Notes: a model not told the origin generated them from the sequence alone. 41,085 nucleotides of DNA from Rubritalea profundi (GCF_002954445.1 NZ_MQWA01000001.1:1556139-1597223); one strand, 5' to 3'; shown: positions 27,715 through 36,335, counted from the stretch's first letter. Numbers and translations: made by a program.

Positions 27715-28167
27715 CTAATTCTCGAAGTCAAACGCTGAGAAAATAACACTATCAACACCGGCCAAGGCTGCAGCCTTGATCACCTTCCGTGTATACTTGA
27801 ACACAGACTCCCTATCACCACGAAGGTGGAGACGTGGATCAAAACCTTGGTTATCATACTTCTCCTTGAACGCTTTAACGTATTCAGTGATGTCTTCATC
27901 AGTCTCTAATGGGCCATCCTCCACATCGATTGGGTAGATAGTTCCATCGGAGCGTACGTTGACGACGATACGTCCGCGCTTCTCTTCAGGCTGCTTCGCA
28001 TTGTAGGCTACAGAGGGCTTCACCTTGGCGTCCATTTTCACCACCATCGGTGTGGACACCACGATGAAGAAAACGAGGAGCAGGAAAACCATGTCAATCA
28101 TTGGTGACATGTCCATCTTCGCTTCGTCCTCTTCGCGGGCGCTGAGTTCTCTTAGTTTATTTGACAT
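27715..28167 (-). CDS. ExbD/TolR-family protein (first copy)
   Basis: 150 residues. Acidic cytosolic start, membrane helix DMSPMIDMVFLLLVFFIVVS (about 19-38) with the conserved proton-carrying Asp in MIDM, then a periplasmic domain with RIVVNVRSDGTIYP, LRGDRES and AGVDSVIFSAF, as in ExbD/TolR. One of the few starts here with an SD-like AGGA seven bases before the ATG. It follows exbB by 90 bases that contain a hairpin. Confidence 0.92.
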   Translation of the reverse strand: MSNKLRELSAREEDEAKMDMSPMIDMVFLLLVFFIVVSTPMVVKMDAKVKPSVAYNAKQPEEKRGRIVVNVRSDGTIYPIDVEDGPLETDEDITEYVKAFKEKYDNQGFDPRLHLRGDRESVFKYTRKVIKAAALAGVDSVIFSAFDFEN

Positions 28168-28204
28168 TGAAATTCCTAGTTCGTAATTACGATTGAGGAG
28201 ACTA

Positions 28205-28231
28205 GGCGCAGCTTCATAGAGTTACTGCGCC
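28205..28231 (-). promoter_or_regulatory. Hairpin between exbB and the first exbD
   Basis: Seven-bp perfect stem GGCGCAG/CTGCGCC with a 13-base loop inside the 90-base gap. No T-run follows. ExbB is required in about 2.5-fold molar excess over ExbD in known motors, so a stabilising or partially attenuating hairpin would fit. Confidence 0.55.
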
Positions 28232-28257
28232 ACCATTCGTGTCGCCTTATCGAAGGC

Positions 28258-29043
28258 TTAAACGGCTAGACCCTCAGGAATCTTAGCAAGATGTGCTTCA
28301 CCGTTCACAGTCTGTACAGAAGCATTGATAAGTTCCTCAGCTGTTTGGTGACAGTCCGCTACGAGGTTGTTGTAGCGAGATTTAAAGAAGAAGTAAGCGA
28401 TCACTGAAGCAATCGCAATCACTAGTCCCCACATAGTTGTAAGAAGCGCAATCGAGATATCTCCCGCAAGTTGAGATGGATCAGCACCAGCTTGCTCCAA
28501 TGTGGCGAAGGCTGCGATCATACCGAACACTGTACCAAAAAGACCCATCATCGGAGCGGACTGAGCCACCAGTGAAATAAGGTTGATCCAGATCATCTGC
28601 TTGCGGTTCTCGTTGATAGAGAAATCAGCAATCGCATCTTCGACGGCATCACGCCCAAGAGTTTCAGGCTGAGTAGCATCGATGTTAGGAAGGGAATAGG
28701 CAAGCATACGGCCAAGGTAGCTTGGGTGTGATGCTCCAAGCTCGATAGCCGAGCGAACACGGCAGTTGAGCATGTGATCGAGGAGAGCTTCTTTGAGATC
28801 ATCAGGTGCAAACTTTGCCTTACCGAGGTTGATGAAGTTATAGACGCTCAAGCCCATAAGTGAGAGAATGCCGACAGCAACAATGAACCAAGTCAATGGA
28901 CCACCATCTAAAAAGTAGGAGTCCAATGCACTTTTTTCATTTTTTGCGGCAGTGTCTTGGGCAAACAATGGAGCAGTTGCTAGCAATGTTGTGAAGAGAG
29001 TAATTCCAGCTGTTCTAAGCGGTCGAGGCGAAAGATGTTTCAT
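28258..29043 (-). CDS. ExbB/TolQ/MotA-family proton channel protein
   Basis: 261 residues with a cleavable signal peptide at the front (MKHLSPRPLRTAGITLFTTL, then LATAPLFA), as in the long ExbB forms. Three membrane helices follow: WFIVAVGILSLMGLSVYNF, then ISLVAQSAPMMGLFGTVFGMIAAF with the GLFGTV family signature, and SIALLTTMWGLVIAIASVIAYFFF with the conserved threonine region. Forms the pentameric channel around ExbD helices and uses the proton gradient. First gene of the motor operon. Confidence 0.95.
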   Translation of the reverse strand: MKHLSPRPLRTAGITLFTTLLATAPLFAQDTAAKNEKSALDSYFLDGGPLTWFIVAVGILSLMGLSVYNFINLGKAKFAPDDLKEALLDHMLNCRVRSAIELGASHPSYLGRMLAYSLPNIDATQPETLGRDAVEDAIADFSINENRKQMIWINLISLVAQSAPMMGLFGTVFGMIAAFATLEQAGADPSQLAGDISIALLTTMWGLVIAIASVIAYFFFKSRYNNLVADCHQTAEELINASVQTVNGEAHLAKIPEGLAV

Positions 29044-29323
29044 AGTTTTATCGTGGGTGCGTGGGTCTAGGTGTGTGTCTAAATGACCTATTGAATCATA
29101 GTAGATTCGTGATTCTCTTAATCGATCGTCTCTAGTAAAGAAGTAATTTGGGAAATAATCTGAAAACCTCGCTCACTTACCCACGTAGGACCCATAAAAT
29201 TTGTTTAAAATAGGTGACTTACACCGTTTCCAAGCGACCGTATATTTTTCAGAAAATATACATTCACAACTCTAACCGTTGGTAGTGCTTAAGTAAAGTT
29301 AACAAAACTTTAGGGCGTTTTTT
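29044..29323. promoter_or_regulatory. Promoter region of the ExbB/ExbD/TPR operon
   Basis: 280 bases, AT-rich, upstream of exbB and downstream of the endonuclease III gene on the same strand. It contains the 9-bp inverted repeat at 29240-29261 and another repeat, GAATCA-N11-TGATTC, near 29092-29114. A TATGAT on the minus strand lies near the latter as a possible -10 element, but no -35 with standard spacing was found. Confidence 0.45.
29240..29261. promoter_or_regulatory. AT-rich perfect palindrome upstream of exbB
   Basis: GTATATTTT and its complement AAAATATAC separated by TCAG. Either an operator for a dimeric regulator or an AT hairpin. It lies about 200 bases before the exbB start and 63 bases after the endonuclease III stop (reading on the minus strand). 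Confidence 0.5.
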
Positions 29324-29974
29324 CTATTTTTTGGTAACAACTGGCGATTTTCTCAGCGGAAAAAGTGTGGAGCAAAACCCACAAACAGTCCCATCACAAC
29401 CACGTGCTGTGCAGGCGTCACGACCATAAAAAATGATCTGTAAATGAAGCTTATTCCATTTCTCTCTGGGGAACAGCCTCTTAAGGTCGGCTTCGGTCTT
29501 CTCGACATTTTTTCCATCAGTCAGCTTCCACCGCTGGGCGAGCCGGTGGATGTGTGTATCCACAGGAAATGCCGGCACTCCAAACGCCTGAGCCATCACC
29601 ACCGAGGCGGTCTTATGACCCACCCCGGGCAATGCCTCCAATGCGGCAAAATCTTGCGGCACCTCACCAGCATGCTGCTCCATCAAAATCTTAGAGAGGC
29701 CGGCAATGGCCTTCGACTTTCTTGGTGACAAGCCACAGGGCCGGATAATCGCTTGAATATCTTCGACGGCGCACTGGGCCATATCTGACGGGTTGTCAGC
29801 TAACTCAAAAAGAGCAGGAGTGACGGTATTCACCCTTGCATCCGTGCACTGAGCCGAAAGCAAGACCGCTATCAGCAAGGTGAATGGATCTTTATGATCT
29901 AACGGGATTGGAGTCTCCGGATAGAGCTCTTCCAACCGATGCATCACCCACTCAGCCCTCTCTGCTTTCAACAT
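29324..29974 (-). CDS. nth: Endonuclease III (DNA glycosylase/AP lyase) with atypical cluster cysteines
   Basis: 216 residues from the ATG at 29974 (MLKAERAEW), which matches the E. coli start. Earlier options are an ATG at 29986 and a TTG at 30010. Helix-hairpin-helix LPGVGHKTA carries the catalytic lysine K121; VDTHIHRLA carries the catalytic aspartate D139; LLIAVLLSAQCTD is the N-terminal signature. Base-excision repair of oxidised pyrimidines. The C-terminal cysteines are C188, C193, C198, C201 (spacing 4, 4, 2), not the C-x6-C-x2-C-x5-C of E. coli Nth, so the usual 4Fe-4S loop is changed or absent. The GKNVEKTEADL region is normal. Confidence 0.95.
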   Translation of the reverse strand: MLKAERAEWVMHRLEELYPETPIPLDHKDPFTLLIAVLLSAQCTDARVNTVTPALFELADNPSDMAQCAVEDIQAIIRPCGLSPRKSKAIAGLSKILMEQHAGEVPQDFAALEALPGVGHKTASVVMAQAFGVPAFPVDTHIHRLAQRWKLTDGKNVEKTEADLKRLFPREKWNKLHLQIIFYGRDACTARGCDGTVCGFCSTLFPLRKSPVVTKK

Positions 29975-30034
29975 AAAAGAACACATATCCAATGAGCCTT
30001 CACTTGCCAAGGCTGGAGCAGCACCTCTCTCTAC

Positions 30035-30076
30035 AAAAAAATACTGCCGCTCTAGAATAATCCAGAGCGGCAGTAT
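30035..30076 (-). terminator. Intrinsic terminator of the 3D-domain lipoprotein gene
   Basis: Thirteen-bp perfect stem (30041-30053 with 30064-30076, loop of 10) followed on the minus strand by a run of T at 30035-30040 and beyond. It lies 47 bases past the stop at 30123. Confidence 0.93.
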
Positions 30077-30122
30077 CTGCTATGATTTAGCCCTTCACCA
30101 TGAAGGGCCGAAAATTATTTTC

Positions 30123-30767
30123 TTAGAAGAGGACTGCCTCTTCCAGCTTGGCATATTTACCAGTATTGAGCTTCTTTACGATCGCTGTATGCATTCTCTT
30201 ACAATGCCAATAACCTCTGCGACCGGAGAGAAGTCGGCGACTGCGCTCATAACTTCCCCATTGCACCACAGTCACTTCCACATTGCGAGACCCCCACTTG
30301 CGCATCATTGATAGGGTCGGCTTATAAATGTCGATTGTGTTTGTTCCAGCAAGAGAGGAGCCATAGTCATCCACCACGTAAAGGTAGGGCAGCCCTTTGA
30401 TACGGAACTTCGTACCCAAAGGATACACCGACCAGTCGGCGGCAGCGCTGCGCACCTTATTGTTAAATATCAGAGTTGTTCCTGCGGCATTCATCTTGCC
30501 AGGAGCGCCAGGCTCATTCTCCATGTGTGAATAGGATGTTGTGCGGACGTGACGACGACGCTCACTGTCCTTATAAGTCACCATCCCGTGCTTATCTTTA
30601 GTACGCCCAGCATCTTTCGCTACTAGTTTGGAACAAGGGGCGTGTGGCATCCCCTTCACCACTTTCTTAGAACCCGTGGCCGAATCGGCTTGCAGTGCGC
30701 AACTGGAAAAAGCAGCGCTCGCTACCAATCCCATTGCCGTCTTAAAAAGTATGCTCTTCATAATCAT
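30123..30767 (-). CDS. 3D-domain (RlpA/MltA-type barrel) lipoprotein
   Basis: 214 residues. Signal sequence MIMKSILFKTAMGLVASAAF followed by SSC with C23, a near-lipobox, so probably a lipoprotein. The C-terminal half is a double-psi-barrel-like 3D domain: AAGTTL, DWSVYPLGTKFRI (residues 111-123), the aspartates VVDDYGS (D133, D134) and TIDIY (D146), then W-G-x-R-x-V-E-V-T-V-V. Proteins with this domain act on or bind peptidoglycan; whether this one is catalytic cannot be told. The region between residues 30 and 90 is basic and low in hydrophobics. Single gene with its own terminator. Confidence 0.85.
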   Translation of the reverse strand: MIMKSILFKTAMGLVASAAFSSCALQADSATGSKKVVKGMPHAPCSKLVAKDAGRTKDKHGMVTYKDSERRRHVRTTSYSHMENEPGAPGKMNAAGTTLIFNNKVRSAAADWSVYPLGTKFRIKGLPYLYVVDDYGSSLAGTNTIDIYKPTLSMMRKWGSRNVEVTVVQWGSYERSRRLLSGRRGYWHCKRMHTAIVKKLNTGKYAKLEEAVLF

Positions 30768-31062
30768 TGCTGATAAGTTGTTAGGTTTAGTTCATGGGAT
30801 GTTGACTACCAACAAGTCCCAATCCCCTCTCGGGGGCGACTTCTAGGGGTGCCGACACATTGGCGCAAATCTTTTTTAAGACGGCAGGACTCGATTCCAC
30901 CCAATATTTACAGCTCCAAGCGCAACAAGCCCCGAAATATCAATACTTCCATGGACTTTCTAGAAATGTGAAAAAAATGCATTTTTCTGAAAGATCCGAG
31001 CATAATCGCCGTTTAAAGTATTCCATTTTCAGAAAATAGTCCGTCACCGGAGCACGAAAACA
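30768..31062. promoter_or_regulatory. Promoter region of the 3D-domain gene
   Basis: 295 bases between the AAA+ gene and the 3D-domain gene, both on the minus strand. It contains a run AAAAATGCATTTTT (palindromic, near 30980-30995) and T/A-rich blocks around 31020-31040. No clear GC hairpin terminator for the AAA+ gene was found. No open frame of note. Confidence 0.4.
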
Positions 31063-32715
31063 CTATTTTAGCATCTCTTGTACTTCTGCTGGGATGAGGC
31101 TCGCATCCGTCGCCTCATCCGCTGCGATCCGCATTTGGAAACGCAAAGTCTCTAGAGAAACGGGTGGCCTGTATTCTCTCAGGCATGCCATTAGCGCCTC
31201 TTTATCCGTCAGACTCTCAGTCATTTTCACCCGATACGCTTTCACCGCCAGCGTCTCGGCAGCACCTGCTGTGAGCAACGGCGGAATCACCCCCTCGAAC
31301 TCACTGAAATCTTCCTCATTCACCACCACTCCCTTTCGCTTGCACAACGCACGGATAAGAGAGAATCCCTCCTGCGAGTTTAGAGAAGGAAACAAAGGAA
31401 TCTTCACATCAATGCGCCCAGGGCGCTTGAGATCCACCTCTATCAAATCTGGTCGGCTCGATGCCAGCACCCACATGATTTTCCCTCGATTGCGAGTATT
31501 CGACATCTCCTTTGCCATCATGGAATACACACGCGATGAAACCCCCGAGTCACCAGACCCACTATCACGCTTGCCTAATGCCTGATCCGCCTCATCAACA
31601 AAAACAATACAACGCCCTAAAGCATGCAGTAATGTAAAGATTTTCTCCAGATTCGCCTCGGTTGACCCCACCCACTTGTCCCGAAAATTACGCATCGTGA
31701 CGACAGGCACACCGGCTTCACCAGCCAAACATTCCGCTAGATAGGTCTTGCCCGTACCCACCGGCCCACAAACTAGGTAACCCATCGGCATAGCCTCTAG
31801 CTCGCCTTGGTTCCACAGGGAGATATCCTGCCGCAACCACTTCTTCACTCCGTCCAGCCCTACTATATCTTCTAGACTTCGGTCCGGCTCAACAAAATCG
31901 ATCAGCCCCTTGCAGTCGCGCTCGACTAGTTGCTTCTTCAGCTTCGCTAGACTCTTATCGTCGAGAGCCCGTCCATCATGGCTGCTACGGCGCAACAGCT
32001 GCTCCACCGACATCAAAGTCGCCCCGACCAAGCGCTCCGCCACTTGCTCTAATTTCCCATCATAGTTAGTGAGAGCACTCCCGCAGTCCGCCTTTAAATA
32101 CTCTAGAGCAGCGTGAATAGCCTCTTGATCCGGCAAAGGCACATCCAGAGCACACACCCGGCTACTCTCAGACACCAACGGGTGCAGTCCATTGAGATTC
32201 TCCGACACCAAGAAGGCTGCTTGTCCAAAATCCGGCAACTTCGCCTCCGCCGCCCAGCCTCGCAGCAGCGAGGCCATCGAGCTCAAATCGTAGTTGAGTA
32301 AATTCGGCAGCGCGGGGCAAACCAAATGCGCCTGCTTCACCACCACCGCCACTCGTGGTGCTTCACGCCCCATAATCTTGAGATTCCTACAATACTGCAT
32401 GTAGTGAGTCATCAGACGAATAGCCGGCAAGGGGTGATGCGGGATGTCTGGAGTCTCGTCCAGCGATGGCCACTTTCTAAAGATATCGCCACCACGTTCC
32501 ACCCGCATGCCAAAGCCAAGATCATAGCTCAGCACCACATCAAACTTTGGCAGCAAACTTTCCTGGATAAAATCTCCTAAATTCCCCAGCTGTCGCTTCC
32601 TTCCACCGTGACCTAACATCACACTATCGTGCACATTGCCGTGTAACACAAAGCACCCAGCCGTCCCACTCTCATAGGACGCTATCACCTCTTTTGACCA
32701 ACTAGGAAGTTTCAT
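31063..32715 (-). CDS. Ycf46-like AAA+ ATPase with a degenerate N-terminal half
   Basis: 550 residues from the ATG at 32715 (MKLPSWSKEV). A longer frame starts at a TTG at 32754. The C-terminal half is a complete AAA+ module: GPVGTGKT (317-324), IVFVDEAD (370-376), sensor LASSRPDLIEVDL and the RPGRID arginine region. The N-terminal 270 residues resemble an inactive ATPase-like domain without a P-loop (FVLHGNVHD, VLSYDLGFGMRVERG, NYDLSSMASLLRGW, VSENLNGLHPLV), as in Ycf46-type proteins of cyanobacteria and plastids. Role unknown; probably remodels a protein complex. Alone in its operon and divergent from the sulfatases. Confidence 0.8.
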   Translation of the reverse strand: MKLPSWSKEVIASYESGTAGCFVLHGNVHDSVMLGHGGRKRQLGNLGDFIQESLLPKFDVVLSYDLGFGMRVERGGDIFRKWPSLDETPDIPHHPLPAIRLMTHYMQYCRNLKIMGREAPRVAVVVKQAHLVCPALPNLLNYDLSSMASLLRGWAAEAKLPDFGQAAFLVSENLNGLHPLVSESSRVCALDVPLPDQEAIHAALEYLKADCGSALTNYDGKLEQVAERLVGATLMSVEQLLRRSSHDGRALDDKSLAKLKKQLVERDCKGLIDFVEPDRSLEDIVGLDGVKKWLRQDISLWNQGELEAMPMGYLVCGPVGTGKTYLAECLAGEAGVPVVTMRNFRDKWVGSTEANLEKIFTLLHALGRCIVFVDEADQALGKRDSGSGDSGVSSRVYSMMAKEMSNTRNRGKIMWVLASSRPDLIEVDLKRPGRIDVKIPLFPSLNSQEGFSLIRALCKRKGVVVNEEDFSEFEGVIPPLLTAGAAETLAVKAYRVKMTESLTDKEALMACLREYRPPVSLETLRFQMRIAADEATDASLIPAEVQEMLK

Positions 32716-32967
32716 CACCCCTACAACCTCACCGATCACTCCCCCATTCGGCAACTATAATCTAGCAGAAGATTTGCAAGCCCAATGGGTGAAACCCATT
32801 TCCTACCGCGAAATAAACGAAATTGACGAAAGCTGAATAGATCTCAAATCTTGCGCAGCTGCTCTGGACTGCTAGTGGCTCGACACCGCTCTGCGGCAGA
32901 CTAAGCTAGCCGCAGCATCCAGTAGGTGTCTCCCCTTCGAGACTCTTCCACAGTCCATTCATTTTTT
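32716..32967. promoter_or_regulatory. Divergent promoter region, AAA+ gene versus sulfatase operon
   Basis: About 250 bases. Contains ATGGGT-GAA-ACCCAT near 32785-32799 and a 7-bp hairpin CTGCGGC/GCCGCAG at 32891-32915 that lies in the probable 5' leader of the first sulfatase. No confident -10/-35. Confidence 0.45.
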
Positions 32968-34386
32968 ATGAAATCACTCAAACTACTCGCACTCATTTCC
33001 TGTCTACTCAGCATCGCCAGCGTGGATGCTAAAGACAGCTCGGACACACATAAGAATATTCTTTGGATCTATGTCGAAGATCTCTCACCTTGGATCGGGG
33101 CTTACGGTGACGACATCAACAAAGAATCCACCCCAACCTTAGACAAACTCGCCGCCGACGGCGTGCTCTTTGAGCGCTGCTACACACCAGCTCCGGTTTG
33201 CTCCGCCACCCGTTCCGCTATGATCACCGGCGCCATGCAGACCACTAGCGGCACCCACAACCACCGATCATCCCGCGACAAAAGCGCCCTCATCCAGCTA
33301 CCAAAAGGCTGGAAAACTCTGCCACAGATTTTTCAAGAAAATGGTTACGCCACCTTCAACCGCGGCAAGGACGACTACAACTTTGATTACAAAAGATCTG
33401 AGCTCTATTCCATCGGCAACGGACAAAAGAAAGGAATCGCCCAGAGAGGCACTGGCAATTTCAGCGAACTCCCCGCCGACAAACCTTTCTTTGTCCAGAT
33501 TCAGCTAGCTGGTGGGAAATCCAGAATCAAAAATGGAGCCGTCAAAGCCGACGACATCGAGGTTCCTCCCTATTTCCCCGACACCCCAGTGTTCAAAAAA
33601 TGGTGGGCGCACCACTACAACACAGTCCGCAAGACAGATGCTGATGTGAAGCGCATACTTGCCGAGCTTGAGCAATCTGGACGCGCAGCCAACACCGTCG
33701 TCTTTTTCTTTTCGGACCACGGCAACAACCACTCTGTCCGCCATAAACAATTTTGCTACGAAGGCGGAGTCCGCGTGCCACTCATCGTAGCTGGGGCTGG
33801 TCTACCAAAGAACCAGCGCCGTAAAGACCTCGTCTCAGGTCTAGACATCAGCGCTGCCACACTGGCCATCGCCGGCATCGAAGCTCCTGCATGGAGCGAA
33901 GGCAGAGACTTATTCTCCAAAGACCACCAGCCTCGCAACCACGTCATCTCCGCCCGTGATCGCTGTGACTACACCATCGATGTCACACGCACCGTGCGCA
34001 CCGAAAAGTTCCGCTACCTTCGGAACTTCAAGACCGACCGCATTTACCTCCAACCACAATACCGCGACTCCAAGGACTACATCAAACAGCTCAAGAGCAT
34101 GCACGCAGCGGGTAAACTCAGCGAGCTGCAGGAGAAAATCTACTTTAGTAAGCGCCCAGAGCACGAACTCTACGACCTAGAGAAGGATCCATTTGAAATC
34201 AACAACCTCGCCACCGACCCCAAACATGCCACAACTCTCCAACAGCACATCTCTATCCTAGAAAACTGGCAGAAAGAAACTGGCGACAAAGGCATGCAGC
34301 CAGAATCCCCAGCCGGACTCAGAGCCGTCTACAACCGCTGGAAACAGAAGTGTGTGAATCCAGAGTTCGATCAATTTAAAAATTAG
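32968..34386 (+). CDS. Secreted S1-family sulfatase with C-x-A-x-R motif
   Basis: 472 residues from the ATG at 32968, which begins a clear signal peptide (MKSLKLLALISCLLSIASVDA). An upstream frame to 32926 is non-coding-like. The active-site motif is PVCSATRSAMITG: C78 is the residue to be converted to formylglycine, but position +2 is Ala (C-S-A-T-R) instead of Pro. Other landmarks are N-I-L-W-I-Y-V-E-D with the metal-binding acidic pair, FFFSDHGNN and YEGGVRVPLIV. Needs a formylglycine-generating enzyme or anSME, not in this window. It resembles N-sulfoglucosamine-type sulfatases in the N-terminal part; the substrate cannot be read. Ten bases separate it from the next sulfatase. Confidence 0.9.
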   Translation: MKSLKLLALISCLLSIASVDAKDSSDTHKNILWIYVEDLSPWIGAYGDDINKESTPTLDKLAADGVLFERCYTPAPVCSATRSAMITGAMQTTSGTHNHRSSRDKSALIQLPKGWKTLPQIFQENGYATFNRGKDDYNFDYKRSELYSIGNGQKKGIAQRGTGNFSELPADKPFFVQIQLAGGKSRIKNGAVKADDIEVPPYFPDTPVFKKWWAHHYNTVRKTDADVKRILAELEQSGRAANTVVFFFSDHGNNHSVRHKQFCYEGGVRVPLIVAGAGLPKNQRRKDLVSGLDISAATLAIAGIEAPAWSEGRDLFSKDHQPRNHVISARDRCDYTIDVTRTVRTEKFRYLRNFKTDRIYLQPQYRDSKDYIKQLKSMHAAGKLSELQEKIYFSKRPEHELYDLEKDPFEINNLATDPKHATTLQQHISILENWQKETGDKGMQPESPAGLRAVYNRWKQKCVNPEFDQFKN

Positions 34387-34396
34387 CTCCATCAAT

Positions 34397-35866
34397 ATGC
34401 TCAAAAAGAATTTAAGCTTCACTCTACTTTGCCTACTCAGCTCCCCAGCCTTCAGCGCATCTGAGAAACCGAACATCGTCTTCATCCTCGCCGACGACCT
34501 CGGCTACGGTGAACTAGGATGCTATGGCCAAGAGAAAATAAAGACCCCTAACATCGACCAACTCGCAGCCGAGGGCATGAAGTTCAACTACCATTATTCC
34601 GGCGCGCCCGTCTGCGGTCCAGCCCGCTGTGTGCTCCTCACTGGAAAAAATCTGGCCCACGCCGAAGTCCGCAATAATGGCGAAATAAAGACCAAACCAA
34701 AGGGCAAAGAAGCATTCTACGGTGGCCAGACGCCGCTCTCGCCAGAGGCGGTAACCATCGCTGAAGTTCTCAAAGAACAAGGCTATGCCACTGGCGGCTT
34801 TGGTAAGTGGGGGCTCGGAGCCACATGGAGCACTGGCTCACCTATCAAGCAGGGATTCGACCGATTCTACGGCTACAATTGCCAGCGCAACGCCCACAGC
34901 TTTTACCCTGCCTACCTCGATAGCGACGAAGATCAAGTCACCATCAACAAGCATCCTATTCCAGGTCGCGCACGCCAACCAAAGGGAGAAGTGCTCGCTG
35001 ACACCTACCGTGCAGAGAGCTACGCACCTGACCTCATTCTCGACGAAGCCGTCAAATTCATCGGCGCAAACAAAGCCAAGCCCTTCTTCCTCTACCTGCC
35101 ATTCGTAGAGCCACATGTCGCCATGCAGCCTCACCAAGAAGACATCAATAAATACCCTAAATCATGGGACACTAAGCCGTACCGCGGTCAGCAAGGTTAC
35201 CTCCCCCACCCACGCCCACGCGCTGGCTACGCTGCCATGATCACGGACCTAGACAACCACGTCGGCACCATCGTCACCAAACTCAAAGCCGAAGGCATTT
35301 ACGATAACACCCTCATCATTTTCACCTCAGACAATGGGGCCACAACGGATGAGGGCGGAGTGGACACCCAGTTCTTTAATTCAGTAAACGACCTCCGCGG
35401 GCGTAAAGGCTCAGCCTACGAAGGCGGCCTCCGCGTTCCCATGATCGTCCGCTGGAAAGGCCACATCGAAGCTGGGACCACCAACGACACGGTCAGTTAC
35501 TTTCCTGACTGGTTCCCCACTCTCACTGACATTGCCGGCGCTGATATTTCTAAATCCGACGGCATCAACCTCCTGCCAGCCTTTTCAGGCCAGCCAGTAG
35601 CCAAGCGAAATGAACCCATGTTCTGGGAGTTCCACGGCTACGGCGGCATCATCGCCATCCGCGACGGCAAATGGAAAGCCATCCGCCGCGGGATAAAATC
35701 AAAAAAACCAAAGAACTGGGAACTCTACGACATCCAGTCAGATCCCAAGGAAAAACACGACCTCGCGAAACAGAACCCAGAGCGCGTCCAATTGCTCGAA
35801 AAATCTTGGCTCACCAGTCGCACCGTGAACCAAAAGTTCCCACTTCCACTGGTCGACAAAAAGTAA
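34397..35866 (+). CDS. Secreted arylsulfatase A-type sulfatase
   Basis: 489 residues with signal peptide (MLKKNLSFTLLCLLSSPAFS). Canonical C-x-P-x-R in PVCGPARCVLLTG with the modifiable C73 and R77. Metal-binding D33-D34 in FILADDLGYG, then GFGKWGLG (lysine), VEPHVAMQPH (histidine), and TSDNGATT with the D-N pair and the YEGGLRVPMIV segment. Full-length family member. Hydrolyses sulfate esters in the periplasm or outside the cell. Cotranscribed with the preceding sulfatase. Confidence 0.95.
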   Translation: MLKKNLSFTLLCLLSSPAFSASEKPNIVFILADDLGYGELGCYGQEKIKTPNIDQLAAEGMKFNYHYSGAPVCGPARCVLLTGKNLAHAEVRNNGEIKTKPKGKEAFYGGQTPLSPEAVTIAEVLKEQGYATGGFGKWGLGATWSTGSPIKQGFDRFYGYNCQRNAHSFYPAYLDSDEDQVTINKHPIPGRARQPKGEVLADTYRAESYAPDLILDEAVKFIGANKAKPFFLYLPFVEPHVAMQPHQEDINKYPKSWDTKPYRGQQGYLPHPRPRAGYAAMITDLDNHVGTIVTKLKAEGIYDNTLIIFTSDNGATTDEGGVDTQFFNSVNDLRGRKGSAYEGGLRVPMIVRWKGHIEAGTTNDTVSYFPDWFPTLTDIAGADISKSDGINLLPAFSGQPVAKRNEPMFWEFHGYGGIIAIRDGKWKAIRRGIKSKKPKNWELYDIQSDPKEKHDLAKQNPERVQLLEKSWLTSRTVNQKFPLPLVDKK

Positions 35867-36020
35867 TCGAGCCACGCCCTCACTTTCTGCGGATTCACAA
35901 AGCGTGTTCAGAGCTGAGTAGATCAGTTGAGATGTCTAAAAAACGACACTCCTCAAAAAGAACACTTTCCCTGCTTGTCATCATTCAAACCAACACCTAG
36001 GAATACTCCCTACAAACCCT
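35867..36020. promoter_or_regulatory. Gap before the symporter pair
   Basis: 154 bases between sulfatase and symporter genes, all forward. No terminator hairpin was found, so read-through from the sulfatases is possible; no clear promoter either. Confidence 0.35.
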
Positions 36021-36290
36021 ATGAAAATTGACCATCCTCGAGCGCACCGACGCGCATGCCTCCGCCTAGTACTCATTTTGTTAGCTATCTGGTTTTCTGT
36101 GAGCCTCGGCTGCGGAGTGCTTTTCCGTGATTGGTTAGATCTCAATATGCCTAACGTTGGCACTGCTCCCTTCGGTTTCTGGATGGCGCAACAAGGATCC
36201 ATCATCAGCTTCCTCCTCATCCTCTTTGTTTACGCCTGGAGAATGAACAAGCTCGACGCAAAACACGGCTACGCAGACGAAGACGAATAA
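36021..36290 (+). CDS. DUF4212 small subunit of sodium:solute symporter
   Basis: 89 residues with two membrane helices (LVLILLAIWFSVSLGCGVLF near 16-35 and GSIISFLLILFVYAW near 59-73) and the family pattern FRDWLDLNMPNVGTAPFGFWMAQQGS between them. These proteins are always encoded immediately before a large VC_2705-type Na+/solute symporter, exactly as here (45 bases). Confidence 0.9.
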   Translation: MKIDHPRAHRRACLRLVLILLAIWFSVSLGCGVLFRDWLDLNMPNVGTAPFGFWMAQQGSIISFLLILFVYAWRMNKLDAKHGYADEDE

Positions 36291-36335
36291 CGTCGCTTTT
36301 TCACTGCTTTTCCCAATTTCCACCTGACTATTTCA

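Noticed and set aside
30975-31000. Terminator for the AAA+ gene at the palindrome AAAAATGCATTTTT
   Set aside because: The stem is almost only A-T pairs and would be too weak for intrinsic termination.
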